Of a DNA stretch of 33,223 nt, positions 8,407-15,142 are shown piece by piece. The notes below the pieces were generated by a model, which saw only the letters and a program-made list of their open reading frames with translations, did not search any database and was not told where the DNA came from. Each line of letters starts with the position of its first letter. Position 1 is the stretch's first letter. The stretch lies in NCBI RefSeq assembly GCF_005893125.1, contig NZ_VCJS01000144.1:1-33223 (forward strand), given 5' to 3'. Origin of the DNA: Nonomuraea basaltis (GTDB taxonomy: Bacteria; Actinomycetota; Actinomycetes; Streptosporangiales; Streptosporangiaceae). The position numbers and the translations under genes are program-made.

Positions 8407-9909
8407 GTGGCGGTGCGATGGGGAAACCGGTTGCTTGCCCTGATGGCCGGGGCGGGTCTGGCGCTGGCCTTCCCCGCGATCAACGCCTGGTGGTGGGCGT
8501 GGCTCGGCCTGGTTCCCATCCTGATCCTGCTCAGCGCCGCCGGATCGGCTCGTGAGGCGGCGGTGGGGAGCTGGTTGGCGGCCGTGGGTTTCTTCGCGAC
8601 GCTGCACTATTGGGTGCTGCCCTCCTTGGGCGCGTTCTCGGTGCTTGCGGTAGCGGTCGTCGGCTTGGCCTGGATACCGTTCGGCCTGGTCGCGTACGGG
8701 TTGCTGCGCGGGGTCACGCCGGCCAGGCTGCTGGCGGCGATGCTGGTGCTGCCCTCGGTGTGGCTGGTCGTCGAGGTGCTGCGGTCATGGAAGCACCTGG
8801 GCGGCGCGTGGGGGTTGCTCGGCCTGAGCCAGTGGCAGGCGCGGCCGATACTGGCGGTCGCCGCCGTGGGCGGGGTGTGGCTGCTGAGTTTCCTCCTGGT
8901 CGCCGTCAATGTCGGGCTGACCGCCGCGGTGCTGCCCCGCGTCCGGCCCGGGACGCGGCTGACCGGTGTGGGCGTGGCCACCGTCCTGGTCGTGGCCGCC
9001 GTCGGCTTCGGGCTGCTACGGCCTGAGCCGCTGGTGACGGGCACGATGCGGGTCGCGGGCGTGCAATCGGGGGATGTCCCGGGGCCCGAGCGGCGTCTGG
9101 CCGCGCACCTGCGGTTGACTCGCGAACTCGCGGGCCGCGGCCACGACGTCATCGTGTGGGGGCAGAGCAGCGTCGCCTTCGATCCCGCGCAGCGCCTCGA
9201 TGTGGACCTCCGGCTGCGTCGAGCCGCCGCTGAGGCCGGGAGCGATCTCCTGGTCAACGTGGACGCCGCGGATCCTTCCGGGCGGATCACCAAGTCGACC
9301 TACCAGTACTCCGCCGATGGGGTCATCGGCATGTACGTCAAGCAGCGGCTGGTGCCGTTCGGCGAGTACGTCCCCCTCCGTCCCATGCTGGGGTGGCTGA
9401 CCGATGTCACCGAGGCGGCCGAGAAAGACCGGTCCCCCGGTGACACGCCGACGACGTTGAGGGTGTCCCGGTACGTGGTCGGCCCGCTCATCTCCTACGA
9501 GTCGACCTTCCCCGATATGCGGCGCCGGCTTGCCCGCATGGGCGTGCACGTCACCATCGTGCAGGGCTCGCTCACCACCTTCCACGGGAGCTGGGCACAC
9601 GCGCAGCAGGCGAGCTTCGAGGCCGTCCGCGCGGTCGAGTCCGGCCGGCCAGCGGTACTCGTGGAGGCCGACGGCACCTCTGCGGCTTTCGACGCGCGGG
9701 GCCGGCCTCTGGCGTGGGTGCCGCCCGGCTACCGCGGCACCTTCATCGTCGACGTGCCGGTGTCCCGCGAGGTGACGCCGTACGTGCGGCTGGGCGACTG
9801 GGTGCCCGTCCTGGCCGGCGCCATCGTGATCGGGGCCGGCATCCTCGCCGGCATCCGGAGAAGCGGGCGCGCCGTCGGCAGAGCAGGCAAGCCCGCTCGG
9901 GATCGGTGA
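8407..9909 (+). CDS. Apolipoprotein N-acyltransferase (Lnt) homologue with altered active site
   Basis: 500 residues: about six to seven membrane helices in the first 220 residues, a nitrilase-type periplasmic domain (about 215-465) and a final membrane helix, the Lnt architecture. Family Lnt N-acylates the N-terminal Cys of lipoproteins using a Glu-Lys-Cys triad. Here Lys312 is present (YVKQRLVPFGEYVP), but the Glu position, normally in WPES, is Gln253 (VWGQSS), and the Cys position, normally in CYE, is Ser363 (ISYES). Classical catalysis is therefore unlikely. The start is GTG 8407 with a GGGA site upstream. It may be a pseudoenzyme, or a subfamily with different chemistry. Confidence 0.88.
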   Translation: MAVRWGNRLLALMAGAGLALAFPAINAWWWAWLGLVPILILLSAAGSAREAAVGSWLAAVGFFATLHYWVLPSLGAFSVLAVAVVGLAWIPFGLVAYGLLRGVTPARLLAAMLVLPSVWLVVEVLRSWKHLGGAWGLLGLSQWQARPILAVAAVGGVWLLSFLLVAVNVGLTAAVLPRVRPGTRLTGVGVATVLVVAAVGFGLLRPEPLVTGTMRVAGVQSGDVPGPERRLAAHLRLTRELAGRGHDVIVWGQSSVAFDPAQRLDVDLRLRRAAAEAGSDLLVNVDAADPSGRITKSTYQYSADGVIGMYVKQRLVPFGEYVPLRPMLGWLTDVTEAAEKDRSPGDTPTTLRVSRYVVGPLISYESTFPDMRRRLARMGVHVTIVQGSLTTFHGSWAHAQQASFEAVRAVESGRPAVLVEADGTSAAFDARGRPLAWVPPGYRGTFIVDVPVSREVTPYVRLGDWVPVLAGAIVIGAGILAGIRRSGRAVGRAGKPARDR

Positions 9910-10080
9910 CGTACACGGTCTGCCCCACGGTGACCTCATCGCACAGGTGCCGGATGATCCACAGGCCGAACCCGTGGCTGCCGGTCGGGTCGACGGTGGC
10001 GGCCGGCCACGGGTTCGGCGGTCAGCCGGCCGCCGAGGTCGAGGATCTCCACGGCGGTGCCGAGCTTGGTCTCCCGCCGG
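9905..10080 (-). pseudogene. Anti-sigma/HATPase-type regulator remnant
   Basis: On the minus strand one frame reads ETKLGTAVEILDLGGRL and, after a frame change, another reads DPTGSHGFGLWIIRHL then CDEVTVG. The second resembles the C-terminal GRGLWxxxxLCDxV motif of HATPase_c_2 (RsbW/anti-sigma type) domains in actinobacteria. The frames do not join and no N-terminal half is visible. This is a probable broken gene; the assignment rests on a short motif. The stretch 10081-10199 shows nothing I can support. Confidence 0.4.
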
Positions 10081-10199
10081 AGTTTCTCCTAGCGGACGCG
10101 CCGTTGCCGACGAGTTGCTGTGGCGCGTTCCGCTCGACGGTGATCGAACCAGCGCCTCTGTTGGAACTGAGTCCGCAACTCCCGACACGCTCAGTGCTC

Positions 10200-10616
10200 C
10201 TAGGCCGGGATGGTCCCGGGTCCTTCACCAGGGCGTCGGGGAGACGTCAGCATCTCACGGACGATGATCGGCATCCCAGCGGCCCGCCATGCCTGGAAGC
10301 CGCCGATCACATCGGTGCTGCGGCAGAGGCCGAGGTCTTGAAGCGAGCGGGCAGCGAGGCTGGAGGAGTATCCCTCGTCGCACAGAATGATCCAGCGAAT
10401 GCGGGCGTGTTCGGCCTCGCGAATGCGTGCCTCGCAACAAGGGTCCAGCCGCCACTCCAGCTGATTGCGCTCTATGACGATGGCACCTGGGACCTCTCCC
10501 GCGCAGCGCTGGGAAGCAGGCCGGGTGTCGACGATGAAGCTGTCGGCTTGACCCGCCGCTGACCACGCATGTGGTGGGCTCAGGCGGCTCAGTCCCGTGC
10601 GGGCCTGAGCTAACAC
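10200..10616 (-). CDS. Rhodanese-like domain protein
   Basis: About 138 residues with a single rhodanese fold: FIVDTRPASQR (CH2A-like motif), GAIVIERNQLEW, an active-site loop beginning with Cys in LCDEGYSSSLAA, and the C-terminal VIGGFQAWRAAGMPI typical of the family. Rhodaneses move sulfane sulfur (or selenium) through a Cys persulfide. The reading frame stays open upstream into the tRNA-Sec gene. GTG 10616 is the first usable start, but it lies 20 nt from a good AAGGAG (10637-10642). The natural start was probably nearer 10625-10630, where the frame now has GTA and ATC, so the start codon may be mutated. It is placed immediately downstream of selC on the same strand. Confidence 0.75.
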   Translation of the reverse strand: MLAQARTGLSRLSPPHAWSAAGQADSFIVDTRPASQRCAGEVPGAIVIERNQLEWRLDPCCEARIREAEHARIRWIILCDEGYSSSLAARSLQDLGLCRSTDVIGGFQAWRAAGMPIIVREMLTSPRRPGEGPGTIPA

Positions 10617-10645
10617 CTCGTCGATGCCTACGAAAGCTCCTTGGT

Positions 10646-10740
10646 TGGCGGAAGCGGACGGGAATCGAACCCGCCGCGCCGAGCAGCTCGGCGCCATCGG
10701 TTTTGAAGACCGTGGGGCCACCAGACACCCTAACGCTTCC
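10646..10740 (-). tRNA. selC: tRNA-Sec (UCA anticodon)
   Basis: 95 nt including an encoded GCCA end. The acceptor arm is GGAAGCG/CGCTTCC with discriminator G. The anticodon arm is CGGT, loop CTTCAAA, ACCG, giving anticodon UCA. The extra arm is long (GCGCCGAG, CTG, CTCGGCGC, eight pairs), and the T loop TTCGATT sits on a five-pair stem. The UCA anticodon with a very long variable arm is diagnostic of selenocysteine tRNA, which reads UGA with SelB. The eighth acceptor pair expected in bacterial tRNA-Sec would be a U/C mismatch, and the D stem is hard to pair fully, so function is uncertain. Confidence 0.87.
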
Positions 10741-10756
10741 ACCACCACCCTAACGA

Positions 10757-11107
10757 TCAATAAGGTCCCTTAAAGAGTCCTCTTTTTCTGGTTCGGCCCA
10801 ACCTGTCCAGGTGCTCAAGCAGGGGAATGGCCACCCGCCGGGTGGTCCGCAGGACCTGGCGCGCCCGAGCGATGGTGAAGGGCTGAGGCAACGTCCGCAG
10901 CAGCGTGATCGCGCGCTCGGGCGCATCAGGTGGCCGTATCACCTGAGGTGCCACTCGCACGTGGTAGCGGTCGTCATCGTCGGCCGGGCGCAGGTTCACC
11001 ACCGGGGGGACCTCGCCATGATGAACACGAACAGGAGTGCCATGCCGGCAGCGGTGGACGTGGCCCGCGCTCGCAGCGAGACCCCCGGGTGCGCCAACGT
11101 CGTGCAT
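10757..11107 (-). pseudogene. SelB C-terminal fragment
   Basis: The reading frame contains ERAITLLRTLPQPFTIARAR followed by QVLRTTRRVAIPLLEHLDRL and GRTRKRG. This is the pattern of the last winged-helix repeat of SelB, the selenocysteine-specific elongation factor, which binds the SECIS hairpin. The GTPase domains are absent: the recognisable part is about 75 residues, while SelB is about 600. It lies 17 nt upstream of selC on the same strand, the order expected for a selB-selC locus, so position supports the call. The N-terminal 40 residues of the frame look like noise. This is a relic of a deleted gene. Confidence 0.55.
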
Positions 11108-11188
11108 CCCAACAACGCCGGCGCGGCACTCACGCCGGCTCCGGTGCTCGACGCCGTCATCGATACGGTCCTGAGAAAGGCGCGGTGA
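11042..11188 (+). pseudogene. Class V aminotransferase / Sec-lyase-like N-terminal stub
   Basis: 48 codons from ATG 11042. DVARARSETPGC, then VVHPNNAGAALTPAPVLDAV, is the N-terminal segment of PLP-dependent class V aminotransferases (cysteine desulfurase / selenocysteine lyase-like; family form xNNAGxAxxPxPVxxA). The frame ends after VLRKAR, before the PLP lysine and everything else in a protein of about 400 residues. The gene is therefore truncated, presumably by the same deletion that removed most of selB. Its original neighbours were probably sulfur/selenium genes, but that is inference. Confidence 0.55.
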
Positions 11189-11194
11189 TGCCGT

Positions 11195-11902
11195 TCAGTC
11201 GTGCGTGCCGGAAATGAAAGCCGAGTCGATGCTGCCATCGGTCAACAGTTGTTGCAGCGCGCGCTGCATGGTCTCGGAGTCGTTGAGGTGCGGGAACGGC
11301 TCGCCGGCGGGGGCGTCGACGCCCAGGAACCGGCAGAGCGGCTCCCAGCCCTCGCGGACGTCGAACACCAGGAGGCGATCCGCGGGCAGGCTCTTCTGGA
11401 CGACGGCCAGGTGGCGGTGGTACGCCGCTACCGCGATCTCTTCGTCGGGCATGCCCCGCTGGAAGTCCCAGGTGTCGCCGAAGGAGGACTCTCCGATGAG
11501 ATCGAGAACTGGGCGGAGCCTCTCCATCGTCCTGAGTACCGCGGCCCCCGCTTCAGGCAGATCCGGCGGCACGTCCCGGCGGGTGGCGATCAGAGCCTGC
11601 ATGCTGACATACCAGCGATGCGGATCGCGGACGGTCAGGACGACCTTCGCGTCCGGGTAGACCTCCGCCTGCTCGCGCCAGAAGAAACTGGCCGGCCAGT
11701 CCTGGGTGGATCGGTAGCCGTCGAGCACGCTGTCCCAGTCCAGCGGCAGGCCGGAGGCAGCGGGCAGCCACCGGTCGACGTGGTCGGGATTGCTCCCGAT
11801 TTCGGCCATGTGGTAGCAGGGACCGAATCCCAGCCTTTCCAGCGCTGCCTTCATCGATCTGGTTCCGGTACGCGGGAATCCCGCGCCGATCACGTGTAAC
11901 AC
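11195..11902 (-). CDS. Sulfotransferase family protein
   Basis: 235 residues from a GTG start at 11902 with an AGGAGG site just upstream. The N-terminal GAGFPRTGTRS (residues 6-16) is the PAPS 5'-phosphosulfate-binding loop of P-loop sulfotransferases. KVVLTVRDPHRWYVSMQ is the 3'-phosphate-binding segment, and LLVFDVREGWEPLCRFLG is the conserved C-terminal region. It matches the actinobacterial family often annotated as Sulfotransfer_4. It would transfer sulfate from PAPS to a hydroxylated small molecule; the acceptor is unknown. It stands alone in its orientation, with 216 nt of intergenic DNA upstream that holds a perfect inverted repeat. Confidence 0.85.
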   Translation of the reverse strand: MLHVIGAGFPRTGTRSMKAALERLGFGPCYHMAEIGSNPDHVDRWLPAASGLPLDWDSVLDGYRSTQDWPASFFWREQAEVYPDAKVVLTVRDPHRWYVSMQALIATRRDVPPDLPEAGAAVLRTMERLRPVLDLIGESSFGDTWDFQRGMPDEEIAVAAYHRHLAVVQKSLPADRLLVFDVREGWEPLCRFLGVDAPAGEPFPHLNDSETMQRALQQLLTDGSIDSAFISGTHD

Positions 11903-12017
11903 GTCAGCCTCCTGCTGCTGCGACCGCGGCGTTCACCTTTTGACAGACGTTGACCGCGGCCTTGACGTAGGTATCGAACTAGTAGGGCAGCCGCACTTGT
12001 TGATGTAGAGCTGTCTG

Positions 12018-12039
12018 CTTGTACGTTCATACGTACAAG
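12018..12039. promoter_or_regulatory. Perfect 9-bp inverted repeat (TetR-type operator-like)
   Basis: CTTGTACGT, TCAT, ACGTACAAG: nine perfect pairs around a 4-nt centre, in the AT-richer part of the gap between the DUF6223 gene and the sulfotransferase. It lies about 116 nt upstream of the sulfotransferase start and downstream of the DUF6223 stop, so the sulfotransferase is the likelier target. Size and form fit a TetR-family operator, yet no TetR gene is adjacent. Confidence 0.55.
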
Positions 12040-12118
12040 ATCACAAAGCGGTCGCCGTCCGATGATCGAGGTGTGCACGGTCATCAGGGCGTCGATCGCG
12101 CGCCTGTATTCGCTGCGG

Positions 12119-12544
12119 TCAGCCGCTCAACTCGGTGCGGCGGGAGCGGGCCAGAGCCAGCCCGCCGAGGACCATGGCGATCAGCCCGATCGCCAGGTCC
12201 ACGTAGCCCCCGACTATCCCGTAGCCGGTGCCGGGACCACCGTCGGCGGCGGCCACAACCAGCCCGCCGATGACCGCGCAGGCCAGCCCCGCCACCAGGG
12301 CCACGATGGGCCCCCTTCTCCCGGTGCCGGCGCCGATACGACCGGCGGAGCGGGCCAGGGCCAGCCCACCGAGGACCACGCCGGGCAGCCCAAGCAGAGC
12401 GGCCACCACAGTCCAGAGACGCCCGGAGGTCAAGGTGTAAGCACCGACTGGCTGGACCAAAACGTGCGCGGCTGCCGGTGTGGCGAGCCCCACAATTCCG
12501 AGCAGGGCGGCTGCGGCGGTGGCTGGCAAGTGACGGACGGACAT
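12119..12544 (-). CDS. DUF6223-like small membrane protein
   Basis: 141 residues. There is an N-terminal signal-type segment (AAAALLGIVGLATPAAAHV, cleavage expected near the AAA-H), then three further hydrophobic helices separated by Gly/Arg-rich loops. A repeated GGLALARS occurs near residues 59-66 and 126-133, suggesting internal duplication. The ATG at 12544 has an AAAGGAT site. The overall pattern, with VQPVGAYTLTSGRLW after the signal sequence, matches the actinobacterial DUF6223 family as I remember it. Function is unknown; the membrane location is clear from sequence. Confidence 0.7.
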   Translation of the reverse strand: MSVRHLPATAAAALLGIVGLATPAAAHVLVQPVGAYTLTSGRLWTVVAALLGLPGVVLGGLALARSAGRIGAGTGRRGPIVALVAGLACAVIGGLVVAAADGGPGTGYGIVGGYVDLAIGLIAMVLGGLALARSRRTELSG

Positions 12545-12545
12545 T

Positions 12546-12645
12546 TCAGGATCCTTTCGGTCGAATGGCGGGCGCCCGCAGCGTGTGCAGCGCGGTGACT
12601 CGGCCTATGCCGGCCGAGGCTCCGGTGACGAGCGAGCGCCTGGGA
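12546..12645 (-). pseudogene. Short-chain dehydrogenase N-terminal fragment
   Basis: The minus strand reads RRSLVTGASAGIGRVTALHT, containing the TGxxxGIG cofactor motif of classical SDRs. The match ends after about 25 residues and runs into the upstream region of the DUF6223 gene. An ATG-initiated start (IDSVKTLPG) lies upstream on the same strand but in another frame. This is a tiny remnant of a deleted SDR gene. Confidence 0.5.
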
Positions 12646-12709
12646 GGGTTTTCACGGAATCGATCATCGCGCCGTCGAGGCGGCCGCGGCCTCCGACAGC
12701 GGATGGCAG

Positions 12710-12733
12710 CGTCTACGCAGTTCTGCGTAGACG
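12710..12733. promoter_or_regulatory. Perfect 11-bp inverted repeat upstream of the histidine kinase
   Basis: CGTCTACGCAG and CTGCGTAGACG flank a 2-nt TT centre: eleven perfect pairs, 85 nt upstream of the histidine kinase start at 12819. It is too symmetrical to be chance and has no T run. A dimeric regulator's operator, possibly that of the adjacent response regulator, is the likeliest role. Confidence 0.55.
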
Positions 12734-12818
12734 ACTCGTGCCCAGGTACGCCCGTCGTCGTAGGCGGTCGCGCGTCTGGGTGGAGTGGTCTTGCGGGCGG
12801 GAACCGTAGGATCGCGGC

Positions 12819-14075
12819 ATGGAACACCGCGCCGTGTCGTTGCGCCTGCCGGTGCCGGCGCAGGAGGTGTTGCTCGCGCTCTTCATCACCGTGATGCAGG
12901 TTCAGGGCACGATAGTCCGCAATGCCGGCGAGGTGGTACAGCGTCCCCTTACCGACCTCGGAAACCTGGGATATGTCTTGCTGATCGTGAGCGGCGTGGT
13001 CGTCGCCGTCCGCCGCCGGTGGCCGGTGCCGGTGTTCGTCACCGCCGCGCTCGCCAGCTTGGTGTACTACGGCCTCGACTTCCCCGACGGGCCCGGCTGG
13101 CTCGGGCTCTTCGTCGCCCTGTACACCCTCGCCGCCTACGGTGACGGGCGCCGGTCGCTGATGATCGCCGGCGTGGGCACCTCGATGCTCACGATCGGCT
13201 GGCTGGTCGCCGCGGCCGACATCGAGCCACGCGCCGCCATCGGCTGGGTGTTCTTCCGGATCGGCGCGTCGGTCATGAGCGCGGCCCTTGGCGAGTCCGT
13301 CCGGTCCCGGCAGGTCATCGCGGCCGAAGCTCAGAAGCGTGCCGAGCTGGCTGAACGGACTCGCGAGGAGGAAACGCGGGCGCGGGTCGACGCCGAACGG
13401 CTCCGGATCGCGCGCGAGGTCCACGACACCGTCGCGCACGCCATAGCGATCATCAACGTCCAGTCCGGCGTCACCGCGCACGTGCTCGACAAGCGGCCCG
13501 AAGTGGCGCGAGAGGCGCTGCGAGCCATCGAGCAGACCAGTTCCCGGGCGCTGCGGGAGATGCGGGCCATCCTCGGAGTACTCCGCGACGACGACGGTGA
13601 CGACAACGACAGGCGCGTGCCATACCCAGGGCTGGGGCAGATCGACGAACTGACCGCGAAGGCACGCGAGGCCGGACTCGACATCAAGCTCGAGGAGACC
13701 TCGCCTGCGGCGCCGTTGCCGAGCGCCGTGGGGAGTGCTGCCTACCGAATCCTTCAGGAATCGATCACCAACGTGATCCGCCACGTCGGCCCGACCCGGG
13801 TGACGGTAGCGTTGAACCCCGGGATCGAGGTCTTGGAGATCCGCGTGACCGATGAGGGCCGCCGTCCCGCCCCAGGTGACGACCCCGCGGACCCGCACCT
13901 ACCGGCCCGGCATCCGACCAGCACCGGCAGTTCGGTCAAGCCCGGCCGCGGGATCCTCGGCATGCGCGAGCGCTGTCAACTGCTGGGCGGAGAACTCGAC
14001 GCCGGGCCGATTCCGGGCGGCGGGTTCGAAGTCAGGGCACGGCTGCCCCTCGCGCCGACCGGGTCGCGCCTATGA
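12819..14075 (+). CDS. Sensor histidine kinase (NarL/DesK-type)
   Basis: 418 residues. There are about four to five membrane helices in residues 15-160, then a coiled region rich in Arg/Glu (165-195), a HisKA_3 dimerisation domain with the phospho-acceptor His202 in EVHDTVAHAIA, and a HATPase domain (about 300-415) with ESITNVIRHVG (N box), VTDEG and GRGILGMRER (G box). This is the usual layout of actinobacterial kinases paired with LuxR-type response regulators. It ends in ATGA overlapping the response regulator start. A TAGGAT -10-like box 6 nt from the ATG and no ribosome binding site suggest a leaderless start. The signal is unknown. Confidence 0.92.
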   Translation: MEHRAVSLRLPVPAQEVLLALFITVMQVQGTIVRNAGEVVQRPLTDLGNLGYVLLIVSGVVVAVRRRWPVPVFVTAALASLVYYGLDFPDGPGWLGLFVALYTLAAYGDGRRSLMIAGVGTSMLTIGWLVAAADIEPRAAIGWVFFRIGASVMSAALGESVRSRQVIAAEAQKRAELAERTREEETRARVDAERLRIAREVHDTVAHAIAIINVQSGVTAHVLDKRPEVAREALRAIEQTSSRALREMRAILGVLRDDDGDDNDRRVPYPGLGQIDELTAKAREAGLDIKLEETSPAAPLPSAVGSAAYRILQESITNVIRHVGPTRVTVALNPGIEVLEIRVTDEGRRPAPGDDPADPHLPARHPTSTGSSVKPGRGILGMRERCQLLGGELDAGPIPGGGFEVRARLPLAPTGSRL

Positions 14076-14770
14076 ACGCGGCGGCCGCCTCATCGTTGAT
14101 CAACGCTCAGATCAAGGTGCTGCTCGCCGACGACGAGGGTCTCGTGCGATCCGGGTTCAAGGTCCTGCTCGACCTCGAGGACGACATCACGGTGGTGGCA
14201 GAAGCCACCAACGGCGCCGAAGCCGTCGAACGGGCCCGCGCCACCCGCCCCGACGTCGTCCTCATGGACATCCGCATGCCGAAGCTGGACGGGATCCAAG
14301 CCACCGCCCAGATCGCCAAGACCCGCGGGTTGGAGCAGGTCCGGGTCCTCATCCTCACCACCTACGACACCGACGAGTACGTCTTCGACGCCTTGCAGGC
14401 CGGCGCCAGCGGCTTCCTGCTCAAAGACGCCGGACCGGCCGAGCTCCTGCATGCCATCCGGGTGATCGCCGCCGGAGACGCGCTGCTCGCGCCGCGCATC
14501 ACCCGACGCCTCATCGGCCAGTTCACCGCGCAACGCAAAGCCGCCCAGGCCGCAGACGACCGGCTCGCGGTGCTGACCCAGCGCGAGCGCGAAGTGCTGG
14601 CCCTGGTGGGACAGGGCCTGAGCAACCACGAGATCGGTACCGCGTTGTTTCTCAGCCCGGCCACCGCACGCACCCATGTCAGCCACGCGATGGCGAAACT
14701 GGCTGCGCGCGACCGTGCGCAACTGGTCGTCATCGCTTACCAAACAGGACTGGTCAGCCCTGCGATGTAA
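14072..14770 (+). CDS. NarL/LuxR family response regulator
   Basis: 232 residues. The receiver domain (about 15-130) has the acidic pocket LLADDE, the phospho-acceptor Asp66 in VVLMDIRMPK, a Thr in ILTTYD and the Lys in LLKDAG. A C-terminal LuxR helix-turn-helix (about 165-230) has LTQREREVLALVGQGLSNHE and ATARTHVSHAMAKL. It is translationally coupled to the upstream kinase (ATGA at 14072-14075) and is its cognate partner. The MFS gene points toward it from the other side, so no direct target is adjacent other than its own operon, where the inverted repeat at 12710 could be its site. Confidence 0.92.
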   Translation: MNAAAASSLINAQIKVLLADDEGLVRSGFKVLLDLEDDITVVAEATNGAEAVERARATRPDVVLMDIRMPKLDGIQATAQIAKTRGLEQVRVLILTTYDTDEYVFDALQAGASGFLLKDAGPAELLHAIRVIAAGDALLAPRITRRLIGQFTAQRKAAQAADDRLAVLTQREREVLALVGQGLSNHEIGTALFLSPATARTHVSHAMAKLAARDRAQLVVIAYQTGLVSPAM

Positions 14771-14901
14771 GGCACGGCCACGCCGCGTTCGCGCAGCGAC
14801 TGGGCGTTGGACATGCCGTTCCGCCACGTGCGTCGACCACCGACTGGAGACGGGGTTGCCGAGAGGAATCATCTACTCGGGGACGTGGGTCCGGGCGAAA
14901 A

Positions 14902-15068
14902 CCTGAGTCGGCGTGCCACGTAGCCGGCGCGGTCGGTGGCTGCGGTGGCGTTCCACTGCCCGGCGGTGGTGCCGGCAAGGCCGAGTAAGTCGGCCAGGAT
15001 CTTCCAGAGCACGCTTCCGGCCATCGACAGCCGGGCGCCGTTGCGAGCGAGGCTGGAGAACGGGATGC
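14902..15068 (-). pseudogene. Possible recombinase/integrase C-terminal remnant
   Basis: The minus strand reads GIPFSSLARNGARLSMAG then KILADLLGLAGTTAGQW and RAGYVARR. The pattern (LADLLGxxxxTAxxW...YxARR) resembles the C-terminal end of actinobacterial site-specific recombinases. No catalytic residues are present. The remainder of 14771-15142 contains nothing else I can support. Confidence 0.35.
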
Positions 15069-15142
15069 CGAGCCCTTTGTCCAGTCCGCGCGAACCTCGC
15101 GACGTCCGGACCTACCTTGCGATCGAACGGGCAACGTTCGAA

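Noticed and set aside
12018..12039. Transcription terminator for the DUF6223 gene
   Set aside because: It is about 80 nt past the stop, the stem is only moderately GC-rich, and no T run follows; an operator fits better.
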